Assembly (NCBI GenBank): GCA_012845835.1
Contig: JABAKD010000027.1
Coordinates: 3,303,465 to 3,367,464 of the forward strand
From: Undaria pinnatifida
Taxonomy: Eukaryota; Sar; Phaeophyceae; Laminariales; Alariaceae
Length of the DNA stretch: 64,000 nt
Direction of reading: 5' to 3'
Below the pieces are notes generated by a model. The model made no database searches and was not told the DNA's origin. It worked only from the letters and a program-made list of their open reading frames with translations. Position 1 is the stretch's first letter. Every line of letters begins with the position of its first letter. Below, piece after piece: positions 60,201 through 63,377 of this stretch. The position numbers and the translations under genes were made by a program.

Positions 60201-61871
60201 GGGAATCCTTTTTTGCCTTGGTACTTTTCTTTTTTTTTTCGGCGCATAATTTCCTGGTAATATTTAATTTGCAAGTGATATGGGATGGTTTACCGGAGCA
60301 CATATTAATAGTACCGTACAATTGCTGCGGTATACGCATTATTTTATACTTGTTGTTCTTCGATCGGGACGCTTTTTTTAGCCTATTTCGTGACCACGGG
60401 CAAAGTTTCAGGGAAGTGGGAAGCTAATAAGAAGATAATCATAATCATCATCGGGGTAGCAGAGTCTGAACGATCTCAATTTTAAGTCCAGCTCGTTTTG
60501 GAAACAGCCAATTTTCTCCGTGCCTCGTTTTCCGCGCTAGTGGCCCAAACGCTGTCCCCCCGCGCATTGCTATAGAACCCTTCACACGGTGCCATCATAC
60601 TATGGCGCACATCGCAACGTTGTATTATGTTTTTTTGTTCGGACTGGAGCCTTCGGTGGCCCAACATGTTGTAGTGAATGTTTGCATTGTGTTGTGCGAG
60701 GAGGAGAAATTGAGGTCGAAACGTGTAAAGGGCATGTCTGCTGCCCACAACGCGACCGGCATCGTTTTGGCCGCTCGTGCGTTCCGGCCTGGCAGTTGTG
60801 CATTGCTTTCCTAGCATCGCCTTTTGACACCTACCTCTTTATTGGTCAAGAACCCTGTTAACTTTACCTTTTGACACCTGCTTCTTTTTTATTTGTCAAG
60901 CAACAACTATCTTAACACCGCCTTTTGACACCTTCCTCTTTGGTTTGTCCAGAAATGCACGAGGCTGGTTGCTCTCCTAGCATACTCCTCTTGACACCTG
61001 CCTATTTTGTGTGCGAATAACTCTTTTAACGTCGCCTTTTTGACGCCGGCCTTTTTTAGTTGCCAAGAACTATTTCAATATCGCCAAATGACAACTGCCT
61101 CATTTAATGCCTATAAATGTTGTAGACCCGTTGTTCGATAACTGTTGACTTTAATTTTTGACACCTGCTTCTTTTTTATTTGTCAAGCAACAACTATCTT
61201 AACACTGCCTTTTGACACCTTCCTCTTTGATTTTGTCTAGAAATGCTTGAGGCCAGTTGCTCCCCTAGCACACTCCTCTTGACACCTGCATCTGTCGTGT
61301 GTCAATAACTCTTTTAACGCCGCCTGTTTGACGCCTGCCTTCTTTAGTTGCAAATAACTATTTTAATACCGCCAATTGACACCTGCCTCTTTTAATGCCT
61401 ATAAATGCTGTAGGCCCGTTGTTCTTCTGAAATACCTGGTACAACGTTTGGCGCGTGTCTCTTTTGTTTGTCAAGAAGTATTTTTTACAATGCCCTTTGG
61501 ACACCTTCCTCTTTTTTCGTTGTCTGTAAATGCTCGAGACCGGTTCTCTCTTAACCGCACGTGTTGTGATAACTCTATTTTATTTGTTGCCGTTTTGGCC
61601 GCTCGTATAATACGATCCGGTGTTCTTCAATGCTGCCCTAACATCGCCTTTTGACGCCTGCGCTTTTTGTTGCTGTCAATCACTCTTTTCAACATGCGCT
61701 TTGTGACACCTGCCTCATTTATTCGTCAAGAACTGCTCGAGGCCAGTGGAGGGCGAGACCCGTGCTCAGGCCACGGAAAGGCGCGTCTTAGCCGTGAGCT
61801 CGCTGCAAGCCCTGGCGTTGGACTACGATGTGGGAGATCACGACATCCTCAAGGAATCCGTCCTCCTCGAG
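21204..61871 (+). CDS. Giant multi-exon gene with ILEI and CUB-like domains
   Basis: One plus-strand gene of about 40 kb is inferred from splice-bounded exons whose reading phases agree from junction to junction. The segments in order are beta-propeller-like pieces (22.2-31.1 kb), a linker (31.5-33.5 kb), an ILEI/FAM3-type domain (34.8-38.5 kb), long low-complexity and helical exons (39.1-46.5 kb), a CUB-like domain (47.4-49.4 kb), and helical exons (51.5-61.9 kb). The CUB-like signature and the following NRAVYA and LKSILVYRR segments resemble giant HERC/ZZEF1/MYCBP2-type cytoplasmic proteins of other eukaryotes. That is family recognition by eye. No HECT, RING or ZZ domain lies in the window, so catalysis is unproven. 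The start and end are not identified. The links 49379 to 51544 and 54529 to 56754 are incomplete. Confidence 0.7.
21640..22170 (+). mobile_element. LINE-type 3' coding tail, 5'-truncated
   Basis: The frame 21705-22175 reads like the C-terminal end of a non-LTR retrotransposon ORF2. It has a degenerate Cys/His block (GATIESRTHVVGGYEIFKEE), then RDVLEEEMNKLDECGMEEFG, then ILGDRWWPQAAKQDGDRISK and LCNIWKKRNKRPN. In complete elements the block follows reverse transcriptase and holds a CCHC-like knuckle, in which the second Cys is replaced here. No reverse transcriptase precedes it, so the copy is 5'-truncated, as is usual for LINEs. It ends within about 40 bp of the acceptor of the next exon. Confidence 0.5.
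22210..22521 (+). CDS. Exon, N-terminal acidic/low-complexity segment
   Basis: A CATGACCCACAG acceptor opens a phase-0 exon reading ALSADEIAVLRPSDLSLESV and later a Gly-rich run. It most likely ends at CTGCAG before GCAAGA, a GC-type donor in phase 0. The alternative is a GTAAGT donor at 22600, which would add 26 hydrophobic codons that overlap a TTTCTGGTGTTTTGG minisatellite. No domain was recognised. Confidence 0.6.
22555..22745. repeat. TTTCTGGTGTTTTGG-type minisatellite
   Basis: About four imperfect units of roughly 45-50 bp (GTTTCTGGT, TTTTGG, TGTTTC) lie directly after the exon ending at 22521. Confidence 0.5.
23490..24150 (+). repeat. Tandem copies of a 3' splice site plus exon start
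   Basis: The acceptor and start of the exon at 24083 (CAG, then AATAACCTTCTTGTGCGCAA) recur upstream. Fuller copies begin near 23512, 23701, 23780 and 23884. Shorter ones (CAG or AAG plus AACANCCTTCGAAA) lie near 23638 and 24005. Copies at 23512 and 23884 extend to CCCTTCCCGCGATGGCGTTG. Most keep a pyrimidine tract and CAG, but none has the exon 3' part or donor, so they are pseudo-exon heads. Confidence 0.75.
24083..24294 (+). CDS. Exon, beta-propeller-like
   Basis: The acceptor TTTTTTTGTCTTACAG starts a phase-0 exon; it ends in phase 2 at AT before GTGAGA. It reads SETAFFFDPSDLDRVLVVD and IRS-like strand spacing typical of propeller blades. The phase-2 end matches the next exon exactly (ATG codon across the junction). 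Confidence 0.65.
24576..24665 (+). repeat. Dispersed 85-bp family copy
   Basis: It starts TAACTCCTTTGCAACTGG and has ACTTGGAAATGGTATGGG in the middle and AAAGGGGTTAAG at the end. It matches the TAACCC...GGGTTA family described at 43.56 kb. Confidence 0.45.
25345..25590. repeat. About 68-bp tandem repeat
   Basis: GCAAGTTACCGC, a GCAACTAACTGTAATACG-like block, TATACTTC and AACTTTGCAAG recur about four times between 25355 and 25585. No gene is visible. Confidence 0.7.
26674..27045. repeat. Near-perfect 186-bp tandem duplication
   Basis: Copies 26674-26859 and 26860-27045 differ by one base that I could find (GAAATTAGTG versus GAAATTGGTG), so the event is recent or homogenised. Each copy contains one member of the dispersed 85-bp family (CTTTTAGAATTTCACCCACG to AAAAGGGTCAAG). 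Confidence 0.9.
27488..27745 (+). CDS. Exon, beta-propeller-like
   Basis: A CTCTCTCTCGAACACAG acceptor and a GTAATT donor bound the exon. It is phase 2 to phase 2, 85 full codons plus split codons. It contains RYSLPPHPGTSVPPCFLTR, then DSRHIILVHAAGG, which is a blade-strand pattern. The split codons join in frame with both neighbours. Confidence 0.65.
28790..28959 (+). CDS. Exon, beta-propeller-like
   Basis: The acceptor AAAAACCTCAG starts in phase 2 and GTGAGC ends it in phase 1. It reads LEIFFLDPEEDYRLVKT, then GDRLVMLAQRDVEV, which is consistent with propeller strands. The preceding intron (27746-28789) contains no recognised element. Confidence 0.65.
29709..29817 (+). CDS. Exon, linker segment
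   Basis: The acceptor TTGTTCTTTTGTCTAG enters in phase 1 and AG before GTATGG leaves in phase 2, as the next exon requires. It is an acidic linker (GQETSDQQEDMEFDV). A second possible donor, GTAAGG, lies 5 bp earlier but does not fit the next phase. Confidence 0.6.
30439..30975. repeat. Intronic minisatellite, about 40-bp unit
   Basis: A dozen or more imperfect units of the form CTACGAAAGCGACGGGATCC plus a TTTCTTTC/TTTTGA pyrimidine run fill the intron up to about 33 bp before the next exon's acceptor. The pyrimidine runs may extend the polypyrimidine tract. Confidence 0.8.
31008..31092 (+). CDS. Exon, beta-propeller-like blade
   Basis: The acceptor TTGTTTTTGCAG enters in phase 2 and GTACAA leaves in phase 0. 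It reads GLGYDRRNNVMWGWDSVLQ, a strand pattern (YDxxNNVMW) seen in propeller domains of giant HERC/MYCBP2-type proteins. The phases fit both neighbours. Confidence 0.7.
31483..31941 (+). CDS. Exon, Pro/Ala-rich linker and helical segment
   Basis: The acceptor CTTCTCTTCCCCACGTAG and GTATGT donor bound 153 codons, phase 0-0. Low-complexity PTPPVSSRLPHGG and AAAMPAAAASG runs are followed by helical EGLEEADLLESRKAG and DAALLLGYLERMGEP. No domain was recognised. Confidence 0.7.
32174..32545 (-). pseudogene. Tyrosine recombinase C-terminal fragment in an intron
   Basis: The minus strand reads HLLRIGTAIVLAAGGEITER, then VIQREGRWKSG, then DTYEVYTRNN, then a divergent tail to the stop at 32174. This is the C-terminal catalytic block of a DIRS/Ngaro-type tyrosine recombinase: HxxR, a downstream Trp, and a Tyr nucleophile region are all present. 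Upstream domains are missing; an AGACTCGCTGCGGGTTT duplication (about 32549-32583) abuts its truncated 5' side. It belongs to a different subtype from the fragments at 4 and 7.4 kb. Confidence 0.55.
33128..33210 (-). ncRNA. tRNA-like sequence (pseudo-tRNA or SINE head)
   Basis: The minus strand reads GGGGTCGCCCGGG, then GTGGTCTAGTGGTTAACC, an A-box and D-arm-like block. About 35 bases later comes a weak B-box (GGTCCAAATCT). The anticodon stem is poor. It is best read as a decayed tRNA or the tRNA-derived head of a SINE, not a working tRNA. A TAGTGGTA/TACCACTA hairpin lies nearby at 32954-32981. Confidence 0.35.
33407..33483 (+). CDS. Exon preceding the ILEI domain
   Basis: The acceptor CTCTGGTGTCTGGTAG and GTAAGG donor bound the exon, phase 0 to 2. 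It reads EPAAETRVHCELEVFSSGQ, continuing in frame into the ILEI exon through a split AGG codon. It probably forms the first strand of that domain. Confidence 0.75.
34006..34284 (-). other. Unrecognised protein-like minus-strand frame
   Basis: A frame of 92 codons with a natural-looking composition (YCALQHHESSHVNKAAAF, then DKWMPEALLSFIKPLG) lies antisense in an intron. No family was recognised and no splice sites were assigned. It may be a mobile-element remnant. Confidence 0.2.
34447..34645. repeat. Intronic minisatellite (TGGATTGTGGGCAATCC-type)
   Basis: Eight or so imperfect units of about 23-26 bp: CTGGATCATGGGCAATCCGA, CTGGATTGTGGGCAATC and relatives. It lies about 150 bp before the ILEI exon. 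Confidence 0.8.
34795..34969 (+). CDS. Exon, first part of ILEI/FAM3-type domain
   Basis: An ATAACATGCAG acceptor in phase 2 and a GTGAGT donor in phase 0 bound the exon. It reads PGVHVLVLAETLDAEGKV, then FPTHESSHAASGLAEYLDAV and PQGRT. This is the ILEI (interleukin-like EMT inducer, PANDER/FAM3-type) fold pattern: a beta strand, the F-D/P-T loop, the AxxLxEYLD helix and the PxGR turn before a VLVA strand. In animals such domains occur in secreted FAM3 proteins and glycosyltransferases; in this large protein the role is unknown. Confidence 0.8.
35849..36013 (+). CDS. Exon, second part of ILEI/FAM3-type domain
   Basis: The acceptor TTTTCCTTTTCCAG and GTATAC donor bound 55 codons, phase 0-0. 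It begins VLVACPENFSKNLNVAAKKA, then LVSVGAGSEDI, then DRSVLVIIGRKGAKPGSVPQ. The order strand, helix, Gly loop, RDSxxxIGxKGAxPGS matches the ILEI family, giving this domain call its strongest support. Confidence 0.85.
36180..36221. repeat. CA/CG microsatellite at the insert edge
   Basis: An ACACATACACACACGCACAC-type run ends where the AT-rich plastid-like sequence begins. Confidence 0.85.
36222..37775 (-). pseudogene. pheT: Plastid-derived insert (NUPT) carrying a pheT/syfB fragment
   Basis: About 1.55 kb that is roughly three-quarters A+T is set sharply in mid-GC DNA. On the minus strand it encodes phenylalanyl-tRNA synthetase beta chain. The B3/B4-type segment has SPYWIKKRLLLMGFKPVNN, INYLLLETGQVFFAYDLEAL. 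The B5 segment has RRLDIEREVDVIEEVVRTIG. The core segment has FETFELGRIYKLLANGNK. One frameshift near 36965, in an A/T run, separates two long frames. The N-terminal part and C-terminal anticodon-binding domain are missing, so both ends are cut. The gene is plastid-encoded in red algae and several red-derived plastids. It lies antisense inside the intron after the second ILEI exon, next to a CA repeat. Confidence 0.85.
38442..38507 (+). CDS. Exon, end of ILEI/FAM3-type domain
   Basis: The acceptor TTCTTGTTCCCCTCAG and GTGAGA donor bound 22 codons, phase 0-0. It reads VLQLSRYGSACAIVRQRLPA, the final strand pair of the domain with the usual LPxP end. It directly follows the intron with the plastid-like insert, so the domain is intact only if the enlarged intron is still removed. 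Confidence 0.7.
39100..39417 (+). CDS. Exon, helical segment
   Basis: The acceptor GCATCCCCAAAG and a weak GTGTAG donor bound 106 codons, phase 0-0. It reads VDVSKDTLDSLIALILEHKS and ELDEVVVLSAVNLLTNQMF. Amphipathic helices suggest an alpha-solenoid. The sequence runs to an in-frame TAG just after the donor, so a gene end at 39423 is the alternative; the phase fit downstream argues against it. Confidence 0.65.
39493..39702 (-). other. Unrecognised protein-like minus-strand frame
   Basis: A frame reading ALVCQLCCPNHAIDGIPRLN, then YGKQLLQHLPYEIARA, lies antisense in an intron. It has a Cys-rich start, but no family was recognised. It may be a retroelement or pseudogene remnant. Confidence 0.2.
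40529..41118 (+). CDS. Exon, helix then disordered linker then helix
   Basis: The acceptor TTGCTCCTATTAATAG in phase 0 and GAG before GTGACT in phase 2 bound the exon. It starts ALASFSPDQLTSLQALLVAV, passes through a Pro/Ser/Gly-rich linker, and ends RRGLLQTACLRLFVTVMDLF. The same order (helix, linker, helix) recurs in the next exons, which suggests a repeated solenoid unit. Confidence 0.65.
41384..41549 (+). repeat. Two adjacent copies of the dispersed 85-bp family
   Basis: The first runs from GTTAGAACTGCACCCACG to GGTAAGGGTTAATAA. The second runs from CCCCTTTAAAACTGCTCCCA to GTGAAAAGGGTTACAC. Both keep the ACTNGGAANT centre and the GGGTTA end. Confidence 0.7.
42027..42488 (+). CDS. Exon, helical segment
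   Basis: The acceptor GAACAAAATAATAG enters in phase 2 and GTGAGT leaves in phase 2. It reads SPARETVLALLLGKMSDPNQ, then a linker, then AAMEMLERLTNQLIS. The acceptor has its pyrimidine tract about 15-40 bp upstream. Phase on both sides supports the borders. Confidence 0.7.
42545..42912 (+). repeat. Tandem copy of intron end plus exon start
   Basis: 42545-42711 repeats as 42747-42908 (offset about 200 bp), including CTTCTAAGGCAGANGNGGCC and the exon start GGCGGC(A/G)TG(G/C)ATCGTGATGCA. In the upstream copy the acceptor AG reads AC (TTCTTAC), so this exon head is dead. The copy at 42881 keeps CTCAG. Confidence 0.75.
42881..43432 (+). CDS. Exon, Thr/Gly/Ala-rich repeats and helix
   Basis: The acceptor TTACGTTTGTTCTCAG and GTGAAA donor bound the exon, phase 2-2. 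It starts AACIVMQPDLGDPAHDETCE. The middle holds degenerate peptide repeats (GTIGIARDATTISG, then GTHGVARDAATISA, then GSLGLAARNATTHN) of about 20-25 residues. It ends EVAAASSLVVLTTAMC. Confidence 0.75.
43556..43636 (+). repeat. Dispersed 85-bp family, well-kept copy
   Basis: It starts GTAACCCGTTTAGAATTA, has ACTTGGAAATAGTGTGGGAT in the middle and GGTAAAAGGGTTTA at the end. The ends form a short imperfect inverted repeat (TAACCC.../...GGGTTA), so it may be a tiny MITE. Confidence 0.65.
44155..44751. repeat. Direct repeat pair and 85-bp family copy
   Basis: AAACAAACAAAAAACA to CCCTGTAGAACTGCACCATG (44155-44228) recurs at 44613-44688, about 458 bp away. The right copy runs into a dispersed-family member ending CACAAGGGTTAT at 44751. 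A segment between the pair (about 44380-44500) resembles 56940-57060. Confidence 0.6.
45004..45112 (+). CDS. Exon, helical segment
   Basis: The acceptor ACTTTTGTCCCCGCCACCAG in phase 2 and GAG before GTGAAG in phase 0 bound the exon. It reads SCAVLATEAVETADATGENL, then ALSKAVDHLLE. Reading on past the donor reaches TAA at 45140, so a gene end there is the alternative. The next exon's phase and helix pattern favour splicing. Confidence 0.65.
45684..45865. mobile_element. Mariner-like MITE (TA target site)
   Basis: The terminal inverted repeat is CAGTGGGTATCCCGATTTAA at the left and its near-complement at the right (TTAAATCGGGGTACCCACTA), with TA on both outer sides (45682-45683, 45866-45867). 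It is 182 bp with no coding capacity. A CAGT start with TA duplication is the Tc1/mariner pattern. Related ends occur at 24371, 24672 and 57260-57285. Confidence 0.65.
46203..46241. repeat. (CCCT)n microsatellite
   Basis: About eight CCCT units (CCCTCCCTCCCT) lie in the intron before the exon at 46328. Confidence 0.95.
46328..46462 (+). CDS. Exon, helical segment before the CUB-like domain
   Basis: The acceptor CCTTTGTCCGTCGATGTAG and GTACGT donor bound 45 codons, phase 0-0. It reads GLLSRMAQEVAGVMAWVSEV and LRRVPRDRLAVAKS. It ends KVEKST, leading straight into the VMES start of the CUB-like domain. Confidence 0.7.
47365..47480 (+). CDS. Exon, CUB-like domain part 1
   Basis: The acceptor CCGTGCTTTCATAG enters in phase 0 and GTGCGT leaves in phase 2. 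It reads VMESKHNYESLTDELLFLHI, then AGASRMVITFDQRSSTEDG. This is the opening of the CUB-like module in giant HERC/ZZEF1/MYCBP2-type proteins: ES.H.Y, a strand with I.GA, then FDxRSxTExG. Confidence 0.85.
47600..47800. repeat. Short tandem repeat in the CUB-domain intron
   Basis: CCCGTTGGTNGANNNCTTAC, then GAGAGGATGCGAG, recurs near 47645-47690 and 47757-47795, with a GGGAGGGATGCGAG relative at 47592. Confidence 0.6.
48143..48283 (+). CDS. Exon, CUB-like domain part 2
   Basis: A CAACGTTGATAG acceptor enters in phase 2 and GTACGA leaves in phase 2. It reads YDYLVFWKDKSKRESW, then NFPGFGGRPPLVIESD. The DYLxFWKD strand and PPLVI follow directly from the TExG of the previous exon across a split GGA codon, as in the family. 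Confidence 0.85.
49301..49379 (+). CDS. Exon, CUB-like domain part 3
   Basis: The acceptor TTCCGGCCGCTTGCAG enters in phase 2. It reads AWVEWRTDATNEDWGWKFTA, the closing strands of the domain. The donor is either GTCGGT (after AAAAAG, 49380) or GTCAAA (49371); both leave phase 0. The next exon found needs phase 2, so one short exon between 49380 and 51543 is missing. Confidence 0.8.
49797..49890 (+). repeat. Dispersed 85-bp family copy
   Basis: It runs from GGTTAACTCTGTACAACTGC to GTATGAGGGTTAAAC, with TTTTTGGAATTGGTGTGGGA in the middle. It abuts the 220-bp duplication. Confidence 0.65.
49885..50324. repeat. 220-bp tandem duplication
   Basis: TTAAACGCAATCAGA to GATTCGCCTGGTGCTG is repeated head-to-tail with offset 220 bp (49885 and 50105). 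Three substitutions were seen. No coding function is evident on either strand. Confidence 0.9.
50777..50868 (+). repeat. Dispersed 85-bp family copy
   Basis: It runs from CCTAACCCTTTCGCTACTGC to TTCTAAAAGGGTTAAG, with ACTTCGACTTAAGTGTGGG in the middle. Confidence 0.55.
51544..51852 (+). CDS. Exon, linker and helix
   Basis: The acceptor TTCCTGTCTCATAACGTTAG enters in phase 2 and GTGAGT leaves in phase 2. It reads MEDDILAGAKDVSHEATIAV, a Ser/Pro/Gly-rich linker, and SPDLALLLEMVDRVEG. The upstream link is unresolved. Confidence 0.65.
52214..52264 (+). CDS. Short exon, linker
   Basis: A GTCTGTACTGCACAG acceptor and GTATGT donor bound 51 bp, phase 2-2. It reads RHKATRARLGQDPVYFS. The frame is fixed by both neighbours. 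Confidence 0.6.
52342..52501 (+). CDS. Exon, helical segment (NRAVYA motif)
   Basis: An acceptor TACGTGTGTATAG in phase 2 and a GTGATT donor in phase 0 bound the exon. It reads DQGTIEAVNRAVYATCAALI, then WHQGLGVEALALAEG. The NRAxxAxxAALxWHxGL pattern follows CUB-like modules in giant HERC-type proteins, supporting the same gene. Confidence 0.8.
52845..52949 (+). CDS. Exon, helical segment
   Basis: The acceptor AATGTTTTCGGCAG and GTGCGC donor bound 35 codons, phase 0-0. It reads ALSKAWRFGQQMRQYFDYGD, continuing the helix pattern of the previous exon. Confidence 0.75.
53750..54475 (+). repeat. Tandem copies of intron end plus exon start
   Basis: The exon start at 54398 (GCGGTCGCTATGGATGCCTC, CTGGAAAAGCTC) recurs in diverged form near 53768, 53899, 54010 and 54312, with GATACGCGCTAACTGTATG-like spacers. 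Some copies keep TGTCAG before the exon-like part; others have lost it. Confidence 0.65.
54398..54529 (+). CDS. Exon, linker
   Basis: A TTTTGCCTATACGCCAG acceptor and GTATGT donor bound 44 codons, phase 0-0. It reads AVAMDASWKSSNPLSLEDSA and VYQGAEDKVIAE. A second frame is also open over its first part, so the reading is less certain than elsewhere; phase with 52949 favours this one. Confidence 0.5.
54565..55410. repeat. Dispersed repeat, two copies in opposite orientation
   Basis: 55097-55410 matches 63563-63850 (GTAAGGCA, CTGTCATCCATA, CATGCGACTCGCCGAACACC, TCACGG). 54575-54680 is an inverted partial copy (CTCGCATCCCTACAATGCCG, ACCGACCAGGTAGAC). No coding potential was recognised. Confidence 0.7.
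54919..55098 (+). CDS. Candidate exon, uncertain
   Basis: An acceptor CTATTGCTTGCAG and a GTAAGG donor bound 60 open codons in phase 0-0 (VQHEELLYLHPKKDFEKHY, QIAGMLGCPLVEEEP). The donor coincides with the start of a dispersed repeat shared with 63563. The phase leading to the exon at 56754 is not explained, so this may be a false exon. Confidence 0.3.
55498..55702. mobile_element. Short TIR element
   Basis: CAGCGGTGTACCCGCTTTAA at the left and its near-complement TTAAAATGGGTACACCGCTG at the right enclose 205 bp. The same dinucleotide TC lies outside both ends. The TIR resembles that of the 45684 element (GTACCC core), so the two may be related families. Confidence 0.6.
56195..56660 (+). pseudogene. 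Two truncated upstream copies of the exon at 56754
   Basis: Copy 1 (about 56203-56285) and copy 2 (about 56573-56655) repeat the exon's first half: GCGCCGAATTTTTGGAAAAG, ACAGTGATGCGAAAGCTCAA. Peptides AEFLEKWKH and AELLEWNPV precede MRKLKS. Both lose similarity at TATCGACGTAAGG and lack the donor. Copy 1 lacks a CAG acceptor (GCGGGCGCC); copy 2 keeps CAGGCGCC. Confidence 0.75.
56325..56405. repeat. GTT/GCT trinucleotide repeats
   Basis: GTTGTTGTTGTTGCTGCTGC and ATTATTATT runs follow the first exon copy. Confidence 0.9.
56754..56879 (+). CDS. Exon, helical segment (KSILVYRR)
   Basis: A GGTCACTTTCGACAG acceptor in phase 1 and a GTGAGC donor in phase 1 bound the exon. It reads AELLEKWKHVVDEATAMRKL, then KSILVYRRKAAEMRER. 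Helices with this W-K-V/L-ILxYRR pattern fit the giant HERC/ZZEF1-type context. It is the only complete copy of three. Confidence 0.75.
57520..58180 (+). repeat. Tandem copies of intron end plus exon start (about 130-bp unit)
   Basis: Units of TGTATGAGCATGGCTATTCT, a pyrimidine tract, TGTGTGCAGTGAGTGAGCGC and AATTCGTNCAGTGCTCTGC repeat about five times. Copies of the exon head lie near 57668, 57800, 57919, 58044 and the true one at 58181. Two upstream copies keep TGCAG; one has CCG in its place; one is deleted. Confidence 0.8.
58181..58335 (+). CDS. Exon, helical segment
   Basis: The acceptor TTATTGCTGTGTGCAG enters in phase 1 and GTGATT leaves in phase 0. It reads SERIMRFVQCSADVGELERV, then DQRASLRAEGLRLIRVLVT. 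The phase joins the exon at 56879 exactly. Confidence 0.75.
59027..59720 (-). other. Duplicated segment with a conserved minus-strand frame
   Basis: About 95 bp at 59188-59283 recurs at 59558-59632, and 59033-59075 recurs at 59636-59675. On the minus strand both copies read TAVFF(N/K)SVTDHFIQVLD and WMRPPAPA. Each GACCGAAAGTCG copy is followed by a GTAAGT donor-like site. It could be exon copies of an antisense gene or a repeat; not resolved. Confidence 0.35.
60011..60181 (+). CDS. Exon, helical segment
   Basis: The acceptor CTTGTTCCTGTTCAG and GTGAGC donor bound 57 codons, phase 0-0. It reads AWLLSSHSQSIRLTKKGDR, then HYLSCVEGCEPRAHLALA and FALLVKSSLEVLK. Confidence 0.75.
60815..61745 (+). 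repeat. Intronic higher-order tandem repeat
   Basis: Sub-units of about 50-60 bp (CGCCTTTTGACACCTGCCTC, then TTTGTCAAGAACTCTTTTAA) are arranged in a higher-order unit of 287 bp (landmark at 60901 and 61188). The final units run up to the acceptor of the exon at 61752. Relatives of its upstream bases (AAATGCACGAGGCTGGTTGC and similar) occur near 60953 and 61241. Confidence 0.8.
61752..61871 (+). CDS. Last exon identified in the window
   Basis: An acceptor CTCGAGGCCAGTGGAG (or the CCAG 5 bp earlier) in phase 0 and a GTGGGA donor bound 40 codons. It reads GETRAQATERRVLAVSSLQA, then LALDYDVGDHDILKESVLLE. The gene should continue; I found no further exon before 64000. Confidence 0.65.
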
Positions 61872-62566
61872 GTGGGACTGCGACACGCGCGATTGAAAAA
61901 CGGTGCTTGGACACGATCCTGTCCCTCGTAGCATGCAGGAGGACAAACAATGGGGCCTACTGGGCGTACGAGAAATTCCTCGAGCTACGGGCGCCGGCAT
62001 TGGCAGCAGGGTCCGTTTGTTGTCGCGTGGTGATGGATTTGGTGTGACCGGGGAACCAAAGCCGCCGAGAGGACCTATCTTGGGTTGGGGCTCGGACCTG
62101 TGCTATGATAAGGAGAATAGCATGTTTTCGTCAGCATAATTATCACTGACCGTATGATACAAATCAACGAATGAATACAAGCACCCTATATCGTTAGGTT
62201 TAGAATGGCTACTCTATTTTTTGTTAGATACCTAGGCTATGGCAGCTCACGGGATTTCGTTTATTTTTCTTCTCCAATTCAGTTTTTGGGTGAGAGGTAT
62301 AGAACTCCCGTCAGGAGCCGCAGAAAATTGGGCGCACCCCCGCCGTCGCATTTTTGTTTTGTCATTTTTGTGCACAGCGACTTTTGAATTCGTGGCGATA
62401 GATTAATCGTGGCCGCTTTCATACACGGCAACTTCATGGCTGGGAACACCACGGATCGATAGCCTTCGCCCGGCGTGTGGGGTTTGAAATAGACCTTGGC
62501 GCCGCTTTCTTATCATTGTGAACTCCTTCCCTATATTATTATATAGGTTGAGGTGGCGTCGGGTAA

Positions 62567-63377
62567 GGGCCCGAATTAACGAGGAACTTGCAAAACCGAA
62601 TTTCGATTTTTTTTTTTAATTTCATGAAAAATACACGAAAAATTTGACTTTGGTTCTTATCAAGGAACGGCGCAGTGCGTTCTAGGAAATGAAAAAAAAT
62701 AAAAAAACGCAAAAGGGTCAACGAACACCCGTGGGCAACGACCGAGGCGAGCGATGGCTCGCGTCCTCCCCGGAGCGCCGCGGCTAGCCGCAGATTCTTT
62801 TGGCCGGCAGCGGCTTGGAGGCTATGGCTCTAGGTGTCTCTTGGATGGGCTGGCGCCACCCCGCCGCCCGACACGGGCAGCAGCGACGGGGATATAGCGG
62901 TCGAACTTCTGAGCGAAGTCATCATGTGGTAGTTGGTCGTGTAACTTTCGAGGTGCAGGGCGACGAAAAACTGGGTTTGCGGCGGTCTCGGTTGCTTTCG
63001 AAGCGTCGCAGGCGGTCTACGCTGTGCTAAGGACCTTCGGAGGCCGCGCTGCGGCTGCTCCGGTGGTCCTACCTCTCGCAATGTTGGCTTCTCGCCTCTC
63101 AATCAGCCGACGACATGGCACCAATTCGCGTGGCCGGCTTCGGTTACACAGAACAAGCCATGTCTAGGTGGACAAACTCCCTAAATTCAATTTCGATTTT
63201 GGACTAAATTCGACCGAGAAATACTTTTTTTATTTCTTTGTTGAATTTGATTTTTCGTAATAATTCTGAGAATGCCTGCTTGGTGATTCATTTCTTGACC
63301 AATCAGATGCAAATTAAATTAAATTCTACAAAAAAAATCGAAATTCGATTTTGCAAGTTCCTCGTTAATTCGGGCCC
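62567..63377. mobile_element. PIF/Harbinger-type MITE
   Basis: Terminal inverted repeats of about 50 bp begin GGGCCCGAATTAACGAGGAA and carry on through CTTGCAAAA and CGAATTTCGATTTTTTTT. The right end is the complement with few changes. A 3-bp TAA flanks each end (62564-62566, 63378-63380), the PIF/Harbinger target-site type. The 811-bp element has AT-rich arms and a GC-rich centre (about 62740-63120) with a 90-codon minus-strand frame (62830-63102). No transposase motif was seen, so it is non-autonomous. Confidence 0.8.

Noticed and set aside
62800-63102. A further exon of the giant gene
   Set aside because: The GC-rich stretch sits inside a complete TIR element with TAA duplications, so it is element cargo rather than a host exon.
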